NCBI GenBank assembly: GCA_017413305.1
Contig: JAFPUA010000332.1
Coordinates: 1 to 5,457, forward strand
Direction of reading: 5' to 3'
Length of the DNA stretch: 5,457 nucleotides
Origin: Candidatus Ruminimicrobiellum caprinum
GTDB taxonomy: Bacteria; Elusimicrobiota; Endomicrobiia; Endomicrobiales; Endomicrobiaceae
Shown: positions 1 to 5,457 of the stretch, one piece after another
Position numbering within the stretch: position 1 is the stretch's first letter
Layout: the number at the start of each line of letters is the position of its first letter
Translations under genes and position numbers: made by a program
The notes under the pieces: model-generated
Databases searched by the model: none
Told to the model about the DNA's origin: nothing
What the model saw: the letters and a program-made list of their open reading frames with translations, nothing else

Positions 1-70
1 AAATATAAAACTGATAACTTTGCAAGATATGTATAAATAACTATATTGTATGAAATAATAAAATAAAGTA

Positions 71-1237
71 TTAAATTTTATCTTTATTTATAAAAAGGCC
101 GGTGAGCCAAAAGTAGTCCATTGCAACACGAGGACCGCGTAATACGGTATCAAAACAGTCTCCAATCAGCAAAGATATCCATGCAAACAGCAGACATAAT
201 GCCAAAATAGAACCTTCTTTTTTATAGGAAATATAAAGTCTTTTAAATATAAGAAAAATTATCACACAAAACAAAACAAAGCCGATGGTTCCAAAATCCG
301 CAACAAGATTAAAATACATAGAGTGCATATGTCTGCCGTCTTTAGAATCTTTCTTTTCTATGTTAAGTTGTTCATAATATCTTATTTGTCTTACGGCCTG
401 TCTTGGTCCCACACCTAAAACAAAATTATCTTTAAAAATCGCAACGGCAACCTCGTACGCTTCCAGACGATTTGTTAGGCTCCACTCTTTTGTTATACTG
501 GTATTTTCAATTCTATCACGCATAAATTTATTGTTTGAGAAAAGTACTGCAATTATGACTGCACATAAAATAAAAATAATTAAAGGTATTTTAAATTTTT
601 TCGTCTTAAAAATATAAAAGGCAAACATAAAAAGATATGTAATAAAACCTGCTATATAGTATCCTCTGGACCCGGTTAAATACAGGCATATCATAAAAAA
701 TATAGTCATTAAAAATAAAATAACTTTTTGTTTAAAAATAAGATTTTCTTTAAACATTAACGGAATCAAAGTAAAACAAGAAAGCAAAACACACATTGCG
801 CCGCAAGATATATGCCATAAATTTCCCTGCAAATGTTGCTCTTTAATAGCTAAAGGCATATCTATAAATCTTTCATAAAATAAACCAAAATAAGACAAAA
901 CGGAAACGAATAATACTACAACAAAAACAGAAATATAAATTTTTACAAGTTGTTCTTTTTTGATATTATCAACGATAAAATATCCCAAAACAAAAGGGAA
1001 CAACCAGCTGGTCAAATATGTAAACATTTCTTCAGCAGCCTCTTTCTGATAATCGCAAAAAGGTATCCATAAAAAGCCATAAATAAGAAATGCCGTAATA
1101 AATAAAACTATTTTTTCTTTCTTTATATAATTCCAATGTTTATATATAAGAAGAAAAGCTAACGCTGAAATTATATAACCTATTACATGAGAAAAGATTA
1201 TTCCTACAGAAAAAATATAATTAAATACAAGTTCCAT
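71..1237 (-). CDS. O-antigen ligase / Wzy-type polymerase family membrane protein
   Basis: Integral membrane protein of 388 residues with about ten to eleven hydrophobic segments (roughly 10-32, 42-60, 72-90, 98-120, 143-161, 170-187, 192-210, 217-233, 311-331, 344-359, 370-383). The arrangement matches the Wzy_C/O-antigen ligase family: LTGSRG (187-192) at a helix boundary, a large loop after about residue 234 with NRLEAYEVAV (256-265) and NFVLGVGP (271-278), then HMHSMYFNLVADFGTIGF (303-320), the counterpart of the usual H.HN..L...E.G..G element. Arginine and histidine residues in such loops are functionally important in WaaL. Proteins of this family transfer or polymerise undecaprenyl-pyrophosphate-linked glycans on the outer face of the inner membrane. 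Sequence alone does not separate a ligase (WaaL) from a polymerase (Wzy) or a protein glycan transferase, so no symbol is given. It starts 34 bases after rodA, so co-transcription is likely. No glycosyltransferase or LPS-core gene is visible to settle the substrate. Confidence 0.8.
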   Translation of the reverse strand: MELVFNYIFSVGIIFSHVIGYIISALAFLLIYKHWNYIKKEKIVLFITAFLIYGFLWIPFCDYQKEAAEEMFTYLTSWLFPFVLGYFIVDNIKKEQLVKIYISVFVVVLFVSVLSYFGLFYERFIDMPLAIKEQHLQGNLWHISCGAMCVLLSCFTLIPLMFKENLIFKQKVILFLMTIFFMICLYLTGSRGYYIAGFITYLFMFAFYIFKTKKFKIPLIIFILCAVIIAVLFSNNKFMRDRIENTSITKEWSLTNRLEAYEVAVAIFKDNFVLGVGPRQAVRQIRYYEQLNIEKKDSKDGRHMHSMYFNLVADFGTIGFVLFCVIIFLIFKRLYISYKKEGSILALCLLFAWISLLIGDCFDTVLRGPRVAMDYFWLTGLFINKDKI

Positions 1238-1246
1238 AATTTTGTA

Positions 1247-1251
1247 ACCTC
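1247..1251 (-). promoter_or_regulatory. Shine-Dalgarno sequence of the O-antigen ligase-like gene
   Basis: The minus strand reads GAGGT, nine bases before the ATG at 1237. It is the best ribosome binding site in the window and supports this start. It suggests that the last gene is translated independently, unlike rodA. Confidence 0.7.
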
Positions 1252-1271
1252 GTTTTATAAAAAATTTTTCA

Positions 1272-2612
1272 TTAATAAAATCTTCTTATATGTATTGAAA
1301 TTAAAATTCCAACAGCAAACATCGACGACACCATACTGGAGCCGCCATACGAAACAAGCAATAACGGTAACCCTGTTACGGGCATAAGTCCCATAACCAT
1401 TCCCATATTAATTATTCCGTAAAAGGCAAACATTGTTGCAATGCCTGTGGCAATAAGCGAACCGAACCTGTCTCGTGCCTGTCGTGCTACAACAAGCGCT
1501 CGCCAAACAAAAAGGAAGTAAAAAAGTATCGTTAACTGAGCAAACAGATATCCGCCCTCTTCCCCTATAACAGAAAATATAAAATCTGTTCTTTGTTCCG
1601 GCAGAAATCCTAATTGAGTCTGTGTACCTTTCAAAAAGCCTTTTCCAGAAAACTCACCTGACCCAAGAGCAATTTTTGATTGAATAATATTGTAGCCTGA
1701 AGCACGAGCATCAATTTCCGGTTTTAAGAAAACAATTAGTCTTTTTCTCTGATATTCTTTTAATGATTTATTAACTACTATCGACGAAAATGAACCTGCG
1801 ATAATTATGCATAAAAACAATATAGGATAAGTCCAACCTATAGGAATTTTAAGCTTATTTAAAAACCATTTAATTAAAACTATTAACAAGATTATTGAAC
1901 CAAAAATTATTGCAGCGTTTTGCCATTGTGATGTAGCGTTTACAAAAAAATTTAATATTTTGTTTGTTTCAAGTAAGTCAGGTTGAAGTTTAAAAAATGT
2001 AGTAAGAAGCGGTATCATTACAGCTAAGCCGCCATATAAAATAACGGAAAAAATATGTGTAAGTTTTGCACCGGCTATATAAAGCAATACGAGTGTAACA
2101 GGGAAATAAGATAATGTCGAAGAAAAGTCAGGTTGGAGCATAATAAGTACAAAATGTCCACATGTAATAAGAAGCGTTTTTATAAACACAGATAATTTTC
2201 TGATATATCGCCAGTTAAGGTCTATGTATGCAGCAAGAACAAGTATCAGCATTATTTTAGTCACTTCTACAGGCTGAAAAGAAAAAAACGGAAACTTAAA
2301 CCAACCTTTTGTTCCTTTAATTTCCATACCGAAAATCAAAACCGATACCAACAATAAACAAGAAGAAATATAAATAATTTTATAGAAATGTTTATAGTGT
2401 TGATAATTGAAACCTGCAAAGAAGACCATTCCTATAATGCCGATACCTAATGCAACACCTTGCGTGGAAACAAACTTGGTTAAGTTTGCATTATTAAAGC
2501 TTGCAGAATATATAGCAGAAAATCCTATAAACAAAAGATATAATAAAGATATCCAAAAAGTGATATCGATATTTTCTGCAATTCTGGTAAAAATAGATTT
2601 AATGTTTAACAT
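1272..2612 (-). CDS. rodA: RodA, SEDS peptidoglycan glycosyltransferase
   Basis: Polytopic inner-membrane protein of the SEDS family. It polymerises lipid II into glycan strands for cell elongation as the partner of PBP2. Visible family motifs are GTKGWF (100-105), QPVEVTK (113-119, the usual QPSE..K), LQPDFSSTL (159-167, the usual QPDLGT), YQRKR (287-291), SGYNIIQSKIALGSG (305-319), LPEQRTDFIF (337-346) with D343 at the position of the essential SEDS aspartate, and LPLLLVSYGGSS (415-426). At 446 residues it is about 75 longer than E. coli RodA (370). The extra length lies between the QPD loop and YQRKR and probably adds two membrane helices. The ATG at 2612 follows the mrdA TAA after one AAA codon and has no clear Shine-Dalgarno sequence, only an A-rich leader inside the mrdA end, so translation is probably coupled to mrdA. 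RodA is preferred over FtsW because PBP2 is adjacent. FtsW is the main alternative. Confidence 0.94.
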   Translation of the reverse strand: MLNIKSIFTRIAENIDITFWISLLYLLFIGFSAIYSASFNNANLTKFVSTQGVALGIGIIGMVFFAGFNYQHYKHFYKIIYISSCLLLVSVLIFGMEIKGTKGWFKFPFFSFQPVEVTKIMLILVLAAYIDLNWRYIRKLSVFIKTLLITCGHFVLIMLQPDFSSTLSYFPVTLVLLYIAGAKLTHIFSVILYGGLAVMIPLLTTFFKLQPDLLETNKILNFFVNATSQWQNAAIIFGSIILLIVLIKWFLNKLKIPIGWTYPILFLCIIIAGSFSSIVVNKSLKEYQRKRLIVFLKPEIDARASGYNIIQSKIALGSGEFSGKGFLKGTQTQLGFLPEQRTDFIFSVIGEEGGYLFAQLTILFYFLFVWRALVVARQARDRFGSLIATGIATMFAFYGIINMGMVMGLMPVTGLPLLLVSYGGSSMVSSMFAVGILISIHIRRFY

Positions 2613-2615
2613 TTT

Positions 2616-4475
2616 TTAAATTCTTTTTTTCTCTTTTTTTACTTTCTTGTCATCTTTTTTTGTTTTTTCTTTAGCATGCTCATCTTTTATTTCTTCTTCC
2701 GGCAGCTCTTCCGTAATACGAAAATATTGTTTTAGAATTTCTCTTATTACAGGAACAGAAACACTGCCGCCGAAACCTCCGTTTTCTACAATAACCGCCA
2801 CAGCTATCTGAGGATTATCTGCAGGAGCATACGCAACTGCCCAAGCATGGTCTTCTCCTTGAGGATTTTCAGCGGTACCTGTCTTTGCTGCAACTTTTAA
2901 ATCGTTAAATTTTGTTCTTTTTGCCGTTCCATACTCTACTGCAGCTTCAAGAGATTTGTGTAATTGTCGCCATGTATGTTTTGATAATTCTATCCTTTCA
3001 TTTTGTACAGGTTCGTGCAAATATATTACTTTATTTGTAGCGGAATCTTTTACTTTTTCAACTAAATACGGTTTGTACGATATACCGTCGGTAGCTACTG
3101 TAGAAATCAAGCTTGCCATTTGTAAAGGTGTTACCCACAATGCTCCCTGTCCTATGGACAAAATTACCGTATCTCCTTTTAACCATGACATTTTTGTTTT
3201 AGCTTTTTTCCAATCGGGAGTAGGAACAAAACCGCTTTTTTCCGAGGAGATATCTATTCCGGTTTTTTTACCTAAATTAAAGATCTTAGCATATTCGTCT
3301 ATAATTCTTACACCTAAATTTAAACCCAGTTTATAAAAATATACATTGCAGGAATATGCCATCGCCGATATAAGATCAACTTGTCCATGCCCTCTTCTGG
3401 ACGAACAAGAATAAAATCTGTCTCCCAGTTCAAATGTTCCTGTACAATTTTCTATGACATGCGGATTATATTTCAGCTCTTCCATGGCTGCAACAAAAGT
3501 AATAATTTTAAAAATAGATCCCGGAGGATAAAGTGCCTGAATACATCTGTTAAAAAACGGAAGTTTTTTGTCACGCAAATATCTTCTATATTCTTTAATA
3601 TAAGAAATTTTATTTACATCATAGCTGGGACAAGAAACGAAAGCTCTTATTGCACCGGAATGAACATCCATCACAATTGCAGCTCCTTTACCGGAAGAAG
3701 ATTCCGAAAGAGCTTTATAAGCCACTTTTTGTAAATCCGTGTCTATGGTAAGAAAAACACTGTTACCTATTACAGGTGCATCATAATTAAATGTTTTGTT
3801 ATGGCGTCCTTTCGCAGTTACTTCAAAAGATAAACCGCCGTCTTTGCCTCTCAAATATTTATCGTATGCCTGTTCTATTCCGCATCTGCCTATAATGTCT
3901 CCGATTTTTAAGTCGCTGTTTTCCATATTTTCCAGTTCTTCGGCACGCAATTCATTTACATACCCTATCACATGGGCATTTTCTATAGAATCATAACAAA
4001 ACCTTTTAGGTTCTTTTACTACGGTTATTCCCGGTAGAAAAAGTTTGTTTTCTTGTATTTTAAAAGCTTCGTTAACAGTTAAATTTTCTGCAAGTTTTAC
4101 TACTCTTCCGTAACGCCAGCCAGTCTCGATAGTTTTTTTGATATCTTTTTGCAGAATTTCACTTAATTTTTCTATACTTTCTTCCGACGGCATATACTGT
4201 TGTTCAAAAGGAAAAAACAATGCGACATAGTTTGTAATGTTGCCTACAAGAAGTTTATCATTTTTGTCGTAAATTAATCCTCGAAAAGCTCTTTCGTGAG
4301 TAGTGTTTAGTCTTTGATGCTCGGAAATATTTCTATAGTAATTTCCTCTGATTATCTGAAGATAAAAAAGTTTTACGGATAAAACAAAAAAAATCAACAA
4401 CAAAAGCAGAAAGATATTTTTAAGTTTTTCTGTAAAAAAAATATATTCGTTTCTGTTTTCGTTGCTCCAAGACAT
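2616..4475 (-). CDS. mrdA: penicillin-binding protein 2 (elongasome transpeptidase)
   Basis: Class B penicillin-binding protein of 619 residues that cross-links peptidoglycan during lateral wall growth, working with RodA on the outer face of the inner membrane. A short cytoplasmic N-terminus is followed by one membrane anchor (about 19-42). The pedestal/dimerisation region follows, with RGLIYDKND (65-73), HVIGYV (168-173) and GIEQAYDKYLRG (199-210). The transpeptidase domain (about 262-583) has all three catalytic motifs: SIFK (nucleophile S320, K323), SCN (S375-N377) and KTG (531-533). GQGALWVTPLQMA (442-454) and DHAWAVAYAP (542-551) are also typical. C344, C357, H363 and C376 occupy positions that match the zinc ligands reported in some PBP2 proteins. 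The protein ends in an unusual Lys/Glu-rich tail (587-619). PBP2 rather than the division protein PBP3 is favoured by the overall motif pattern and by rodA lying next to it. The stop is three bases from the rodA start, in the same frame. Confidence 0.96.
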   Translation of the reverse strand: MSWSNENRNEYIFFTEKLKNIFLLLLLIFFVLSVKLFYLQIIRGNYYRNISEHQRLNTTHERAFRGLIYDKNDKLLVGNITNYVALFFPFEQQYMPSEESIEKLSEILQKDIKKTIETGWRYGRVVKLAENLTVNEAFKIQENKLFLPGITVVKEPKRFCYDSIENAHVIGYVNELRAEELENMENSDLKIGDIIGRCGIEQAYDKYLRGKDGGLSFEVTAKGRHNKTFNYDAPVIGNSVFLTIDTDLQKVAYKALSESSSGKGAAIVMDVHSGAIRAFVSCPSYDVNKISYIKEYRRYLRDKKLPFFNRCIQALYPPGSIFKIITFVAAMEELKYNPHVIENCTGTFELGDRFYSCSSRRGHGQVDLISAMAYSCNVYFYKLGLNLGVRIIDEYAKIFNLGKKTGIDISSEKSGFVPTPDWKKAKTKMSWLKGDTVILSIGQGALWVTPLQMASLISTVATDGISYKPYLVEKVKDSATNKVIYLHEPVQNERIELSKHTWRQLHKSLEAAVEYGTAKRTKFNDLKVAAKTGTAENPQGEDHAWAVAYAPADNPQIAVAVIVENGGFGGSVSVPVIREILKQYFRITEELPEEEIKDEHAKEKTKKDDKKVKKEKKRI

Positions 4476-4482
4476 TTATAAT

Positions 4483-4488
4483 CTCATC
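4483..4488 (-). promoter_or_regulatory. weak ribosome binding site of mrdA
   Basis: The minus strand reads GATGAG here, with the GAG core seven bases before the mrdA ATG at 4475. The match to a Shine-Dalgarno sequence is partial, and it overlaps the comM stop codon, so ribosomes finishing comM would be placed directly on the mrdA start. It supports the chosen ATG because any in-frame upstream start (4490 or 4487) runs into a TAA at 4478-4476. Confidence 0.45.
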
Positions 4489-5457
4489 ATTTATCAAGAT
4501 TTCTATATTTTATTGCTTCTGCAACATGTGCAGAAGATATTATTTGGCTTGCCGCCAAGTCCGCAATAGTTCTTGCCACTTTTAATATTCTGTCATATGC
4601 TCTTGCAGAAAAACCCAGTTTTTCAATGGCATTTTTAAGCATGGCAGATGCCTTTTCATCAAGGATACAATATTTTTTTATTTCACGCGGTCCCATCTGT
4701 GCATTGCAATAAATATTTTTTCCTTTAAAGCGTTCATACTGAATATTTCTTGCTTTAATAACACGCTCTTTTATTGTTGCGGAATTTTCCGAAACAATAT
4801 TTTTGTTCATTGTTATTTCTTCTATTTTCAGTGCGGGAACTTCAACCTGTATATCTATTCTGTCCATTAATGGACCTGAAATTTTAGATCTGTATTTTTT
4901 TATCTGATACGGAGAACATGTACACTCTTTCGCGCTGCCATAGTTGCCGCATTGGCACGGGTTCATCGAGGCTATAAGCATAAAAGATGCCGGAAAAGAC
5001 AATGTACTTTTTGCTCTTGAAACAGTAACGACTTTATCTTCCAAAGGTTGTCTTAAGACTTCCAAAACATCTCTTTTAAATTCCGGAAGCTCATCTAAAA
5101 ACAAAACTCCGTTATGTGCCAAACTTACTTCTCCCGGTTTTGGGTGAGATCCGCCTCCGATAAGAGCCACGGAAGATGTTGTATGGTGCGGGCTTCTAAA
5201 AGGTCTTTCGGTAATTAAACTTTCTCCTGCTTTTATTAAGCCTGATACAGACCAGATTTTTGTCGTTTCTATTGCTTCATCAATATTCATCGACGGCAAA
5301 ATAGTAGGAATTCTTTTCGCAATCATAGTTTTGCCCGATCCCGGAGGACCGACCATTATCATATTGTGCCCGCCGGCACAGGCTACTTCGGCCGCTCTTT
5401 TTGCAAAAAACTGCCCCTTGATATCCGAAAAATCTACCGACGAAATTTTAGTCAACT
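4487..5457 (-). CDS. comM: ComM/YifB family AAA+ ATPase (Mg-chelatase-like), 5'-truncated by window edge
   Basis: This is the C-terminal part of a ComM/YifB protein, an AAA+ ATPase described as a branch-migration helicase that helps integrate incoming single-stranded DNA during natural transformation. It acts in the cytoplasm. Numbering from the Leu codon at 5455, I see Walker A GPPGSGKT (36-43), the family signature RPFRSPHHT (84-92), a PKPGEVSLAHNG stretch running into Walker B VLFLDE (117-122), a CxC-x8-CxC cysteine cluster (C167, C169, C178, C180) after ASMNP, GPLMDRID (194-201), and the C-terminal helical domain with LGFSARAYDRIL (280-291). The family is about 500 residues long; about 180 residues forming the N-terminal ChlI-like domain lie beyond the right edge. 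The frame is open to the edge, and the TTG at 5455 is an internal Leu codon, not a start. The gene ends in two tandem in-frame TGA codons (4489-4484), 11 bases before mrdA. Family assignment is firm. Whether the organism is transformable cannot be told from here. Confidence 0.95.
   Translation of the reverse strand, partial: LTKISSVDFSDIKGQFFAKRAAEVACAGGHNMIMVGPPGSGKTMIAKRIPTILPSMNIDEAIETTKIWSVSGLIKAGESLITERPFRSPHHTTSSVALIGGGSHPKPGEVSLAHNGVLFLDELPEFKRDVLEVLRQPLEDKVVTVSRAKSTLSFPASFMLIASMNPCQCGNYGSAKECTCSPYQIKKYRSKISGPLMDRIDIQVEVPALKIEEITMNKNIVSENSATIKERVIKARNIQYERFKGKNIYCNAQMGPREIKKYCILDEKASAMLKNAIEKLGFSARAYDRILKVARTIADLAASQIISSAHVAEAIKYRNLDK

Noticed and set aside
1..70. Terminator or promoter after the last gene
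   Set aside because: The 70 bases are very AT-rich, but I find no stem of useful length followed by a T run on the minus strand and no well-spaced promoter boxes. The unit may continue to the left.
1238..1271. AAAAATTTTT palindrome between rodA and the ligase-like gene as a terminator
   Set aside because: It contains only A and T, has no loop, and would not form a stable hairpin. The good ribosome binding site just after it argues for continued transcription.
1187..1387. Plus-strand open frame spanning the gap between rodA and the ligase-like gene
   Set aside because: Most of it overlaps the two real coding ends, it is rich in Lys, Phe and Tyr as expected from AT-rich antisense DNA, and no ribosome binding site or domain is apparent.
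2956..3336. Plus-strand open frame of 126 codons
   Set aside because: It lies wholly inside mrdA opposite its transpeptidase motifs, and the translation shows no recognisable domain. It is a shadow of the real gene.
3381..3734. Plus-strand open frame of 117 codons
   Set aside because: Also antisense to mrdA across the SxxK and SxN regions, with a Ser/Lys/Arg-rich composition typical of a reverse-complement shadow.
5453..5455. TTG as the start codon of the ComM-like gene
   Set aside because: The frame stays open to the window edge, the sequence begins just upstream of Walker A in the middle of the ComM family, and about 180 N-terminal residues are missing. TTG is an internal Leu codon.
1..5457. 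Mobile elements, CRISPR repeats, tRNA or rRNA genes, defence genes
   Set aside because: No repeated spacer pattern, inverted terminal repeats, transposase motifs or RNA gene signatures were seen on either strand. The window is almost entirely filled by four recognisable housekeeping or envelope genes.

Overview
The window is AT-rich (about one third G+C by eye). It holds four genes, all on the minus strand and read from the right edge to the left: the 3' part of comM (4487-5457), mrdA encoding PBP2 (2616-4475), rodA (1272-2612), and an O-antigen ligase/Wzy-type polymerase family membrane protein (71-1237). Coding density is nearly complete. The gaps are 11, 3 and 34 bases, and the only other non-coding stretch is the 70 bases at the left edge. 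The spacing and shared strand suggest one transcription unit, with its promoter and first genes beyond the right edge. I found no convincing promoter or terminator inside.

The organism is a rod-forming or once rod-forming bacterium with a PBP2/RodA elongasome pair. An O-antigen ligase-like protein points to a Gram-negative envelope, or at least to surface polysaccharide made on an undecaprenyl carrier. Low G+C plus this gene content would fit Elusimicrobiota (Endomicrobium-like). That is a guess from general protein character, not from a search; other AT-rich diderms are possible.

The central biology is well known. RodA is the SEDS glycosyltransferase that polymerises lipid II, and PBP2 is its partner transpeptidase that cross-links the new strands. 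The neighbour at 71-1237 belongs to another multi-spanning family that handles undecaprenyl-linked glycans, so three consecutive genes concern envelope glycan assembly. ComM, a DNA helicase-like AAA+ protein of natural transformation, is the functional outlier.

I see no previously undescribed system. The points worth a second look are an expanded RodA with an extra segment of two likely membrane helices, a PBP2 with a Cys/Cys/His/Cys cluster where some PBP2 proteins bind zinc, a Lys/Glu-rich PBP2 tail, and an in-frame mrdA/rodA junction separated by a single TAA.
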